Source: Cellulosimicrobium cellulans (lineage in GTDB: Bacteria > Actinomycetota > Actinomycetes > Actinomycetales > Cellulomonadaceae). From it: a DNA stretch of 64,000 nucleotides. Within the stretch, counting starts at the first letter, position 1, and each line of letters starts with the position of its first letter. A program made the position numbers and the translations under genes. The stretch lies in the NCBI RefSeq assembly GCF_007679345.1, contig NZ_VEGH01000002.1:394830-458829 (forward strand). The letters are read 5' to 3'. The notes under the pieces were generated by a model. The model was not told the DNA's origin and did no database searches. It was given only the letters and a program-made list of their open reading frames with translations. Below are positions 46,418 to 54,110 of this stretch, piece after piece.

Positions 46418-48913
46418 GTGCCGAGGGGGCGGCTGCGGGTCCTGCTCGGCGCGGCGCCGGGGGTCGGCAAGACCTTCGCGATGCTCGAGGCGGGGCGGGA
46501 CATGCACCGCGACGGCAAGGACGTGGTGGTCGCGGTCGTGGAGACCCACGGCCGCGCCGCCACGGCCGCGCTGCTCGACGGCATGGAGGTCGTGCCGCGC
46601 GCCGAGGTCGAGCACCGCGGGGTGCGGCTGGCGGAGATGGACCTGGACGCGGTCCTCGCCCGGCGCCCGGTGGTGGCGCTGGTGGACGAGCTCGCGCACA
46701 CGAACGCCCCGGGGTCGCGGAACGAGAAGCGCTGGCAGGACGTGGCGGAGCTGCTGGACGCGGGGATCCACGTGGTCACCACGGTGAACATCCAGCACAT
46801 CGCGTCGCTGAACGACGTGGTGCGCACGATCACGGGGGTGCCGCAGCGCGAGACGGTGCCCGACGCGGTGCTGCGCGCCGCGGACGACGTCGAGCTGGTG
46901 GACCTGGCGCCGCAGTCGCTGCGCGACCGGCTGGCGGAGGGCAACGTGTACCCGGCGGAGCGGGTGGACGCGGCGCTGTCGAACTACTTCCGGCTGGGGA
47001 ACCTGACCGCCCTGCGGGAGCTGGCGCTGCTCTGGCTGGCGGACGAGGTGGACTCGGCGCTGCGCTCGTACCGTGCCGAGCACGCGATCGAGGCCCCGTG
47101 GGAGGCCCGGGAGCGGGTGGTGGTCGCGCTGACCGGGGGACCGGAGGGCGAGACGCTGCTGCGTCGCGGCGCGCGGATCGCCGCGCGGTCGGCCGGCGGG
47201 GAGCTGCTCGCGGTGCACGTCTCCGCCCAGACCGGGCTCCGGGACGCGAGCCCCGGCGCGCTGGCGGCGCAGGCGGCGCTCGCGGAGCAGCTCGGGGGCA
47301 GCTTCCACCAGGTGGTGGGGGAGGACGTGCCCGACGCCCTCGTGGGGTTCGCGCGCGGGCAGGACGCGACGCAGCTGGTCATCGGGCTGAGCCGGCGGAG
47401 CTGGCTGAAGGCCGCGCTCACCGGCCCGGGCATCGGCGCGACGGTCATCCGGCAGGCCGGTGCCATCGACGTGCACATCGTCAACCACGCCGCCGCCGGC
47501 ACCCGGCTCGCGCTGCCGCGGCTCACCGGGGCGCTGACCGTGCGCCGCCGGGTGCTGGGCTTCCTGCTCGCCCTGGTGCTCGGCCCGCTGCTCACCTGGC
47601 TGCTGGTCGTCGCCCGCAACGAGCAGTCGCTCGCCGGCGACGTGCTGGCCTACCAGCTGCTGGTCGTCGTGATCGCGCTGGTCGGCGGCCTGTGGCCCGC
47701 GCTGTTCACCGCTCTGATGTCCGGGCTCACCCTCAACTACGTGTTCGTCGCGCCGGTGCACACCATCACGGTGAGCGAGCCGGTGCACGCGCTCGCCCTC
47801 GCGCTGTACGTGGCCAACGGGGCGCTGGTCAGCCTCGTCGTCGACCAGGCCGCGCGGCGCAGCCGGGTCGCGCAGCGGGCGGCCGCGGAGTCGGAGATGC
47901 TGATCGGTATCGCCGGCGGCGTGCTGCGGGGCGAGGACGCCCTCGGCGCGCTCCTGGCCCGCACCCGGGAGGCGTTCGGCCTGGACGCCGTGCGGTTGCG
48001 GGTGGCGGGTGCCCTCCGGGTGGAGAAGGGCGACGCGGCGGCGGGGTCCGCGCCGGTGGTGGTCCCGGTGACCGCGGACGCGACCCTCGAGCTGGCGGGC
48101 CCGCCCCTGGACCGCTCGGCGAGCCGGCTGCTCCCGGTCGTCGTCACCCAGGCCGCGGCAGCCCTCGAGCACGAGCGGCTCACCGCGACGGCACGCGAGA
48201 TCGCCCCGCTCCTCGAGACCGACCAGGTGCGCAGCGCCCTGCTCTCCGCGGTGAGCCACGACCTGCGCCGCCCGCTCACCGCCGCCGCGACCGCCGTGAG
48301 CAGCCTGCGCGCCGACGACGTCGTCTGGTCGCCCACCGACCGCGCCGAGCTGCTCGCCACGGCCGAGGAGAGCCTCGACACCCTGACCGTGCTGGTGACG
48401 GACCTGCTGGACGTCAGCCGGGTGCAGGCCGGCGTGCTCGGCGTCTCCTGCACCAGCACCGACGTGGACGACGTGATCCTGCCCGCGCTGGACGAGCTGC
48501 ACCTCGGCCCGGACGACGTGGAGCTGGACCTGGACCCCGACCTGCCGCGGGTGCAGGCCGACCCCGCCCTGCTGCGCCGGGTGGTGGTCAACGTGCTGGC
48601 CAACGCCGTGCAGTTCAGCCCGCCGGGGTGCCGCCCGCGCCTGACGACGAGCGCGTTCGCGGACCGGGTGGAGATCCGGGTCGTCGACCACGGGCCGGGC
48701 GTGGCGGCCGAGCGGCGCGCGGACCTGTTCGTGCCGTTCCAGCGGCTCGGCGACACCGACAACACCGCCGGCCTCGGGCTCGGGCTCGCCCTGTCCCGGG
48801 GCTTCGCGGAGGGGATGGGGGGCACGCTGACCCCCGAGGACACCCCCGGTGGCGGCCTCACGATGGTCGTCGGGCTGCCGACCGCCCTCGACCCCGCGGA
48901 GGTCCGGCCGTGA
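46418..48913 (+). CDS. kdpD: Sensor histidine kinase KdpD
   Basis: 831 residues. Cytoplasmic KdpD domain with P-loop GAAPGVGKT (11-19) and DELAHTNAPGSRNEKRWQD; a universal-stress-protein-like domain (~220-350); four helices (~365-470); a GAF-like region; then HisKA with SHDLRRPLTAA (phospho-His) and HATPase with NVLANAVQFSPPG, DHGPGV and GLGLGLALSRG. Senses low K+ or osmotic stress and phosphorylates KdpE. GTG start 3 nt after the kdpC stop. Confidence 0.96.
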   Translation: MPRGRLRVLLGAAPGVGKTFAMLEAGRDMHRDGKDVVVAVVETHGRAATAALLDGMEVVPRAEVEHRGVRLAEMDLDAVLARRPVVALVDELAHTNAPGSRNEKRWQDVAELLDAGIHVVTTVNIQHIASLNDVVRTITGVPQRETVPDAVLRAADDVELVDLAPQSLRDRLAEGNVYPAERVDAALSNYFRLGNLTALRELALLWLADEVDSALRSYRAEHAIEAPWEARERVVVALTGGPEGETLLRRGARIAARSAGGELLAVHVSAQTGLRDASPGALAAQAALAEQLGGSFHQVVGEDVPDALVGFARGQDATQLVIGLSRRSWLKAALTGPGIGATVIRQAGAIDVHIVNHAAAGTRLALPRLTGALTVRRRVLGFLLALVLGPLLTWLLVVARNEQSLAGDVLAYQLLVVVIALVGGLWPALFTALMSGLTLNYVFVAPVHTITVSEPVHALALALYVANGALVSLVVDQAARRSRVAQRAAAESEMLIGIAGGVLRGEDALGALLARTREAFGLDAVRLRVAGALRVEKGDAAAGSAPVVVPVTADATLELAGPPLDRSASRLLPVVVTQAAAALEHERLTATAREIAPLLETDQVRSALLSAVSHDLRRPLTAAATAVSSLRADDVVWSPTDRAELLATAEESLDTLTVLVTDLLDVSRVQAGVLGVSCTSTDVDDVILPALDELHLGPDDVELDLDPDLPRVQADPALLRRVVVNVLANAVQFSPPGCRPRLTTSAFADRVEIRVVDHGPGVAAERRADLFVPFQRLGDTDNTAGLGLGLALSRGFAEGMGGTLTPEDTPGGGLTMVVGLPTALDPAEVRP

Positions 48914-49644
48914 GGATCCTGGTGGCCGACGACGACCCGCAGATCCTGCGCGCGCTGCGGATCACGCTGCGCGCCCGCGGGTACGAGGTGCTCACCGCCT
49001 CCGACGGCACGGAGGCGATCGAGCGCGCCGCCGCGCACCGCCCCGACCTGTACCTCGTCGACCTCGGCATGCCCCGGCTCGACGGCATCGCACTGATCCA
49101 GGCGCTGCGCGGGTGGACGCAGGCGCCGATCCTCGTCGTCTCCGGCCGCACGGGGTCGGACGACAAGGTGGAGGCCCTCGACGCGGGCGCGGACGACTAC
49201 GTGACCAAGCCGTTCCACCTGGACGAGCTGCTCGCGCGGCTGCGCGCGCTCGGGCGGCGCTCCGGCGCGCCCGACGACGAGGCACCCGTCGTCACGTTCG
49301 GCGGGGTGCGGGTGGACCTGGCGGCCAAGGTCGTGACCCGCGACGGCGTGGGCCCGGTGCACCTCACGCCGACCGAGTGGCAGGTGCTGGAGATCCTCGT
49401 CCGGAACCCCGGCCGGCTGGTGACCCGGCGGACGATCCTGTCGGAGATCTGGGGCACCCACCACGTCACGTCGTCCGGCTACCTGCGGCTCTACCTGTCG
49501 CAGCTCCGCAAGAAGCTGGAGGCGGAGCCCGGCGCGCCGCGGTACCTGCTGACCGAGCAGGGGATGGGCTACCGGTTCTCGCCGGAGGGGGCGGCGGAGC
49601 CGGGAGAGCCGCCCGGCCCGACCGGGGCGGCCCGGCGGGGGTGA
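48910..49644 (+). CDS. kdpE: Response regulator KdpE
   Basis: 244 residues, OmpR/PhoB type. Receiver domain with ADDDPQ, phospho-acceptor Asp in YLVDLGMPRLDG and TKPF; winged-helix domain with HLTPTEWQVLEILVRNPGRLVT and YLRLYLSQLRKKLEAEP. The GTG overlaps the kdpD stop (GTGA). Should activate the kdp promoter within 41547-41757. The last ~18 residues are a Gly/Pro extension. Confidence 0.96.
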   Translation: MRILVADDDPQILRALRITLRARGYEVLTASDGTEAIERAAAHRPDLYLVDLGMPRLDGIALIQALRGWTQAPILVVSGRTGSDDKVEALDAGADDYVTKPFHLDELLARLRALGRRSGAPDDEAPVVTFGGVRVDLAAKVVTRDGVGPVHLTPTEWQVLEILVRNPGRLVTRRTILSEIWGTHHVTSSGYLRLYLSQLRKKLEAEPGAPRYLLTEQGMGYRFSPEGAAEPGEPPGPTGAARRG

Positions 49645-49759
49645 CCAGGATGCCGGTGACGGGGGCGCGGTCGCGTGAGAGGCTGGCACGGACCCCGGCG
49701 CGCGCGTGCTCGGTCCGTCCGCCGGGCAGGGAGCACCCGAGCCGTTCGGAGGGACGAGC

Positions 49760-50065
49760 GTGAGCAGCACCCCGCAGCACCAGCCGGCCGGTGACGACCT
49801 GCACCGCTGGGTCGCGGCCCAGGCGGCGGCCCTGAGCGTGGACCCGGCGGTGGCGGACGTCGGGGTGCTGCTCGGCCTCGCGCGCGACGTCTCGCACGGC
49901 GTCTCACGGCCGGCGGTGCCGCTGACGGCGTTCCTGGTCGGCTGCGCGGTCGGCGGGGGGACCGGCGACCGCGCGGCGCTCGACCGCGTCGTCGCGCAGG
50001 TGACGGCGGACGCCGCGCGGTGGGGCGGCACGGCACCCGCCGCGCCGCCGGAGGAGGCCCCGTGA
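49760..50065 (+). CDS. DUF6457 family protein
   Basis: 101 residues, helical: LHRWVAAQAAALSVDPAVADVGVLLGLARDVSHGVSRPAVPLTAFLVG. Small proteins of this kind are often beside molybdopterin genes in actinobacteria, and here the next gene encodes a MoaD-like protein with a GTGA overlap. So a role in molybdenum cofactor synthesis is likely. GTG start after GGGACGAGC. Confidence 0.75.
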   Translation: MSSTPQHQPAGDDLHRWVAAQAAALSVDPAVADVGVLLGLARDVSHGVSRPAVPLTAFLVGCAVGGGTGDRAALDRVVAQVTADAARWGGTAPAAPPEEAP

Positions 50066-50301
50066 TCACGGTGCGCTACTTCGCGGCCGCCGCCGAGGCC
50101 GCGGGCACGGGGACCGAGGAGGTCCCGGCGCTGACGGCGGCCGAGCTGCGCGCGGCGCTCGTCGAGCGGCACGGGGACGGCCTGCGCCGGGTGCTCGAGC
50201 GGTGCGCGCTGCTGCACGAGGGCGAGCGCCTCGACGACCCGCGGGCGCCGCTGCGGCCCGGCGGCCTCGTGGACGTGCTGCCCCCGTTCGCGGGCGGCTG
50301 A
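50062..50301 (+). CDS. MoaD/ThiS family sulfur-carrier protein
   Basis: 79 residues with a ubiquitin-like fold and the terminal GG (PPFAGG) that is adenylated and thiocarboxylated. ITVRYFAAAAEAAGTGTEEV is a MoaD start. It gives sulfur to molybdopterin in the MoaD role, relevant to the DmsA-type enzyme at 11.4-13.8 kb, although ThiS-like use is possible. No moaE or moeB is adjacent. Confidence 0.85.
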   Translation: MITVRYFAAAAEAAGTGTEEVPALTAAELRAALVERHGDGLRRVLERCALLHEGERLDDPRAPLRPGGLVDVLPPFAGG

Positions 50302-50308
50302 CCCGCGG

Positions 50309-50352
50309 CGCCGGCCGGCCGGCCCCGCGGTGCGGGGTCACCCCGGCCGGCG
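50309..50352. terminator. Nested hairpin between convergent genes
   Basis: Outer arms CGCCGGCCGG / CCGGCCGGCG (50309-50318, 50343-50352) enclose an inner hairpin CCCCGC-GGT-GCGGGG (50323-50337). It overlaps the 3' end of the methyltransferase gene and probably ends transcription from both sides. Confidence 0.55.
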
Positions 50353-50985
50353 GGCGAGCACGCGCCCCTCCGGCGGGTCGCCGTCCGGGTCGCGCACCGC
50401 CTGCAGCTCGACGGTGAGCCCGGCCGCCCGGACCCACCCGGCGACCCGGTCGACGGGACGGCGCTGGGACCGCAGGACGACGGGGATGCCGCCGTACGCG
50501 TGCGACGGGGCGCGGACCTCGTCCCCGACCTGGAAGCCGAGCAGCAGGACGCCGCCGGGACGCAGCGCCCGTGCGACCCGCGCGATCACCCCGGGGGCGG
50601 CGGCGTCCGGCACGTGGATGAGCGAGTACCAGAGCAGCGCGCCGCTCAACGACCCGTCCTCGAGGTCGATCCGGGTCATGTCGCCGACGTCGAACCGCAC
50701 GCCCGGGTGGGCCGCCCGGGCGATCTCGACCATCCGGGGCGAGACGTCGACGCCGACCACCGGGACGCCGCGCGCGTGCAGGTGGCCGGTGACGTGGCCC
50801 GGGCCGCACCCGAGGTCCGCGACCGGGCCGCCGCCGACCGCCGAGGCCAGCTCGCCCGCGAGGTCGAGCAGCGCGCGGTCCTGGGGGTCGCGCTCGGGGT
50901 AGCCGCGGGTCACCAGCTCGACGTAGGCGTCGGCGACGGCGTCGTAGGAGGTGCGGCTGCGCTCGACCCAGTCCTCGGTGTCCAC
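50338..50985 (-). CDS. Class I SAM-dependent methyltransferase
   Basis: 215 residues. Motif I VADLGCGPGHVTGHL, motif II/post-I VVGVDVSPRMVEIAR and the GDMTRIDLEDGSLSGALLWYSLIHVPD segment define a small-molecule methyltransferase (UbiE-like fold). Substrate unknown. The start VDTEDWVERSRTSYDAVADAYVE is preferred because its GTG lies 7 nt after TAGCGT on the minus strand, predicting a leaderless mRNA; GTG 51009 would add 8 residues. Confidence 0.87.
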   Translation of the reverse strand: MDTEDWVERSRTSYDAVADAYVELVTRGYPERDPQDRALLDLAGELASAVGGGPVADLGCGPGHVTGHLHARGVPVVGVDVSPRMVEIARAAHPGVRFDVGDMTRIDLEDGSLSGALLWYSLIHVPDAAAPGVIARVARALRPGGVLLLGFQVGDEVRAPSHAYGGIPVVLRSQRRPVDRVAGWVRAAGLTVELQAVRDPDGDPPEGRVLARRPG

Positions 50986-51039
50986 GCGGGGGACGCTATC
51001 GGCCGCCACCCACGGGCCCGGTCGACGGGATCCGCCGGG

Positions 51040-51936
51040 TCACCGGGGAGAGCGGACGGCCCCCGCCACGGCGGGCTCCCGGCGCCGCGACCGGGTCGCC
51101 CCCAGCGCCATCGCCGCCAGGACGACCGCGATCCCCAGCACCTGCCGCCACGTCAGCACCTCCGCCGCGAGCACCGTCCCCAGCAGCACGCCCGTCACCG
51201 GGTTGAGCAGCCCGACCAGCCCGACCGTCGACGGCCCGAGGTGCCGCAGCGCCGCGAACCAGGCCACGTTCGCCACCGCCGTCGCGACCAGCGAGACGTA
51301 CGCGAACCCGAGCACGGCCGTGCCGTCGAGGGCCGGCGGCGCCCCCTCGACCGCCACCGCGACCGGGAGGAGCACGAGGGCCCCGGCGACGAGCTGCCAG
51401 GCGGTGAGCGGCAGCACCTCGACCTCGCCCTGCCAGCGGTTCGCCAGGACGTAGCCGACCGACGACATCAGCATCGCCGCGACCGAGGCGACGATCCCGC
51501 GGGGGTCCAGCCCGGCTCCGTCGCCGCCGCCCAGCAGCATCACCGCGACGCCGACGACGCCGAGCACGCCGCCGACGACGGCCCGCAGCAGCGGCCGCCG
51601 GCCCAGCAGCACCCAGGCGGCGAGCATCATGACGACCGGCCCGACGGCCATGACGGTCGACGCGATGCTGCTCGGCAGCGCCTGCGCGGCGACGTAGACC
51701 AGCGCGAAGAACGCCCCGACGGTCAGCGTCCCGAGCACGAGCGACCGCCACCACCACGACCCGCGGGGGAGCCGGCGCGCCAGGACCAGCAGCACGATCC
51801 CGGCGGGGAGGGCGCGGAGCACACCGCCCCACAGCGGGCTGTCGGCGGGGAGGGTGTGCCGCGTGACGTAGTACGTGCTGCCCCAGAGGACCGGCGCGAT
51901 CGCGGCGACCGGGAGCCAGCGGCGGTTGTCTTCCAC
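51040..51936 (-). CDS. EamA/DMT family transporter
   Basis: 298 residues, ten helices in two EamA repeats (WLPVAAIAPVLWGSTYYVTRHTLP and the second repeat near SSVGYVLANRWQGEVE...FAALRHLGPSTVGLVGLLNPVTGVLLG). Exporter of small metabolites or drugs. GTG start 7 nt after TATAGT on the minus strand. Divergent from marR with two operators in the 39-nt gap, so it is the probable MarR target. Confidence 0.9.
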   Translation of the reverse strand: MEDNRRWLPVAAIAPVLWGSTYYVTRHTLPADSPLWGGVLRALPAGIVLLVLARRLPRGSWWWRSLVLGTLTVGAFFALVYVAAQALPSSIASTVMAVGPVVMMLAAWVLLGRRPLLRAVVGGVLGVVGVAVMLLGGGDGAGLDPRGIVASVAAMLMSSVGYVLANRWQGEVEVLPLTAWQLVAGALVLLPVAVAVEGAPPALDGTAVLGFAYVSLVATAVANVAWFAALRHLGPSTVGLVGLLNPVTGVLLGTVLAAEVLTWRQVLGIAVVLAAMALGATRSRRREPAVAGAVRSPR

Positions 51937-51962
51937 GGAAGCGACTATACCTTCCGTGGAAG
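51930..51962. promoter_or_regulatory. Paired MarR-type operators in the eamA-marR gap
   Basis: CTTCCACGGAAG (51930-51941) and its exact complement CTTCCGTGGAAG (51951-51962) are 21 bp apart. They overlap the EamA -10 (TATAGT) and start, and abut the marR -10 (TACGAT, 51964-51969). Binding would block both promoters. Confidence 0.8.
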
Positions 51963-51975
51963 ATACGATGGCGGC

Positions 51976-52497
51976 ATGGGACCGGACCACGTCGACCGCA
52001 TCCAGCAGGAGTGGGCTCGCGAGCGCCCCGACGTCGACGTGCGCCCGCAGGGAGTGATCGGGCGGCTGCACCGGCTCGCCCTCGCCCTGACCGGCGAGAT
52101 CACCGCGGTCTACCGCGAGCACGAGCTCGGCGAGGGGGAGTTCGACGTGCTCGCCGCGCTGCGCCGCGCCGGGGCGCCGTACGAGCGCGCGCCGGGGGAC
52201 CTCGCCGCCCACACGATGGTGACGACCGGGGCGATGACCAAGCGGGTCGACCGGCTGGAGCGCGCCGGCCTGGTCACCCGGCGGCCGAGCGCCGAGGACG
52301 GGCGCGGGCGGGTGGTCGCGCTGACGCCCCGCGGGCGCGAGGTCGTCGACGCGGCGTTCACGGCGCACATGGCCAACGAGCGGCGGCTGCTCGACCTGCT
52401 CGGCCCGGAGGAGGACGCCGCCGCGCTGGAGGGGCTGCTGCGCCGGTGGCTCGCGGCGCTGGACGGCGGAGGCGGCCCCGGCCGCACCGGGGTGTGA
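51976..52497 (+). CDS. MarR family transcriptional regulator
   Basis: 173 residues. Winged helix with EGEFDVLAALRRAGAPYERAPGDLAAHTMVTTGAMTKRVDRLERAGLVTRRPSAEDGRGRVVALTPRGREVV, the full MarR signature. ATG lies 6 nt after TACGAT, so probably leaderless. Likely autoregulated and represses the adjacent eamA through the paired operators. Confidence 0.92.
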   Translation: MGPDHVDRIQQEWARERPDVDVRPQGVIGRLHRLALALTGEITAVYREHELGEGEFDVLAALRRAGAPYERAPGDLAAHTMVTTGAMTKRVDRLERAGLVTRRPSAEDGRGRVVALTPRGREVVDAAFTAHMANERRLLDLLGPEEDAAALEGLLRRWLAALDGGGGPGRTGV

Positions 52498-52513
52498 CCT
52501 CGGCCACCGCGCC

Positions 52514-52544
52514 TTGATCTCAACCACGGTCGAGGTCGTAGCGT
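52514..52544 (+). promoter_or_regulatory. SoxR-type promoter of fdxA-soxR
   Basis: -35 TTGATC (52514-52519) and -10 TAGCGT (52539-52544) are 19 bp apart, the long spacer of MerR-family promoters. The dyad GATCTCAACC-AC-GGTCGAGGTC (52516-52537) spans the spacer; the arms match in 8 of 10 positions and resemble known SoxR boxes. Confidence 0.75.
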
Positions 52545-52589
52545 CGGGGTGGCTCGGCCGCCGGGGCAGCGGGCCAGGACGGAGGCCTC

Positions 52590-52916
52590 GTGACGTACGT
52601 GATCGCCCAGCCCTGCGTGGACGTCAAGGACAAGGCGTGCATCGAGGAGTGCCCGGTCGACTGCATCTACGAGGGCAAGCGGTCGCTGTACATCCACCCC
52701 GACGAGTGCGTGGACTGCGGCGCCTGCGAGCCGGTCTGCCCCGTCGAGGCCATCTACTACGAGGACGACGTCCCCGAGCAGTGGAGCGCGTACTACCAGG
52801 CGAACGTCGAGTTCTTCGACACCCTCGGGTCGCCCGGCGGCGCCGCCCGCACCGGGGCGCAGGACGTCGACCACCCGCTGATCGCCACGCTGCCGCTCCA
52901 GGTGCGCGAGGACTGA
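52590..52916 (+). CDS. fdxA: Seven-iron ferredoxin FdxA
   Basis: 108 residues. TYVIAQPCVDVKDKACIEECPVDCIYEG (3Fe-4S/4Fe-4S ligands) and CVDCGACEPVCPVEAIYYEDDVPEQW are the FdxA signature of actinobacteria. Soluble one-electron carrier. GTG after GGAGGCC. In one unit with soxR, behind a SoxR-type promoter, which suggests it is induced by redox-active compounds. Confidence 0.95.
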   Translation: MTYVIAQPCVDVKDKACIEECPVDCIYEGKRSLYIHPDECVDCGACEPVCPVEAIYYEDDVPEQWSAYYQANVEFFDTLGSPGGAARTGAQDVDHPLIATLPLQVRED

Positions 52917-52917
52917 G

Positions 52918-53424
52918 GTGGCGCGTCCCGAGCCGGACGACACCCTGTCCGTCGGCGAGGTGAGCCGGCGCACCGGCGTGCCGGTGTCGGCGCTGCACTT
53001 CTACGAGCGCCGCGGCCTGATCGTGTCGACGCGCACGGCCGGGAACCAGCGCCGGTACGCCCGGCACATGCTGCGCCGGATCTCGCTGATCGTCGTCGCC
53101 AAGCGGCTCGGCGTCCCGCTGGCGGAGCTCACCGAGGTGTTCGCGACGGTGCCGCACTCCCGAGCGCCCACGGCCGGCGAGTGGCGGCGGCTGTCGCGGG
53201 CGTGGAAGGAGCGGCTCGAGGAGCGCCGCCGCACGATCGAGCGCCTGGAGCGGGACCTGGCGGGGTGCATCGGCTGCGGCTGCCTGTCGCTGAAGGCGTG
53301 CGCGCTGCTCAACCCGGACGACGTGTTGGGCGAGCACGGGGCAGGGCCGGTGCGGTTCGACGCGGAGGTGGCGGGGGACGCCGCACGCGGCGACGGTCAG
53401 GCCGGGAACGCCTCGCGCAGGTAG
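52918..53424 (+). CDS. soxR: Redox-sensitive MerR-family activator SoxR
   Basis: 168 residues. MerR helix-turn-helix (LSVGEVSRRTGVPVSALHFYERRGLI), dimerisation helix, and the 2Fe-2S ligand set CIGCGCLSLKAC (C117, C120, C122, C128), all intact. Activated by redox-cycling metabolites. It starts 1 nt after fdxA; its last 28 nt overlap the convergent glycosyltransferase gene, and the C-terminus is ~25 residues longer than in E. coli. Confidence 0.95.
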   Translation: MARPEPDDTLSVGEVSRRTGVPVSALHFYERRGLIVSTRTAGNQRRYARHMLRRISLIVVAKRLGVPLAELTEVFATVPHSRAPTAGEWRRLSRAWKERLEERRRTIERLERDLAGCIGCGCLSLKACALLNPDDVLGEHGAGPVRFDAEVAGDAARGDGQAGNASRR

Positions 53425-54110
53425 CCGGCGTACCCGCCGGGCGTGCGGCCGACGGTCCGGCCGGACGTGACCACGTCCACCTCGTCGGCCGCCCGCACCA
53501 CCGTGCCGCGGTCGGCGCGCAGCCGCGCGACGAGGTCGACGTCCTCGTGCTCCACCAGCGGGCCGAACCCGCCCGCGCGCAGGTAGGCGTCGGCACGGAC
53601 CCCGAGGTTGGCGCCGTGCACGTGCCCGTTGGGGCGGCCGGCGACGCGGGTCGCGCGCCAGGCGGCGAGCTGCCGCGGGGTGAGGTCGCGCGGGTCGGGG
53701 CGGACGGTCCCGACCACGACGTCCGCACCGGCGTCCGCGAGCGCCCGGTGCGTCCGGAGCCAGTGGGGCGGGACGACGGTGTCCGCGTCGGTGCACGCGA
53801 TCCAGACGGCGCCCGGGTCGCCGGCGCACCGGTCGAGTCCCGCGGCGATCCCGGCGGCCCGCGCGGCGCCGACCGCGCCGGCCCGCACGGTGACCGTCCG
53901 GACGCCCGCCGCCCGGGCCAGCGCGGCGGACCCGTCGCGGCAGTCGTCGAGGACGACCACGACGTCGACCGGCACCCCCGCCCCGTCCGCCGCCGCGCCG
54001 ACGGACGCCAGGCACGCGGCCAGCAGCTCCTCCTCGTCGTGCACCGGGACGACGACGAGCACCCGGGCCACAGGGGGCCGCGGGGTGGCACGGGCCGGCC
54101 GCGGGTTCAC
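53397..54110 (-). CDS. Family 2 glycosyltransferase
   Basis: 237 residues. GT-A fold: ARVLVVVPVHDEEELLAACLASV, VVLDDCRDGSAALA, and ACTDADTVVPPHWL (DxD). HGANLGVRADAYLRAGGF and HEDVDLVARL complete the core. No membrane helix, so it acts on cytosolic or membrane-peripheral acceptors. The GTG overlaps the stop of the PIG-L/methyltransferase gene (GTGA), so it is the last gene of a three-gene operon. Sugar unknown. Confidence 0.87.
   Translation of the reverse strand: MNPRPARATPRPPVARVLVVVPVHDEEELLAACLASVGAAADGAGVPVDVVVVLDDCRDGSAALARAAGVRTVTVRAGAVGAARAAGIAAGLDRCAGDPGAVWIACTDADTVVPPHWLRTHRALADAGADVVVGTVRPDPRDLTPRQLAAWRATRVAGRPNGHVHGANLGVRADAYLRAGGFGPLVEHEDVDLVARLRADRGTVVRAADEVDVVTSGRTVGRTPGGYAGYLREAFPA

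Noticed and set aside
47098..49644. Long plus-strand frame; its last part encodes KdpE
   Set aside because: Only the part from 48910 is a gene; the rest is a frameshifted shadow of kdpD.
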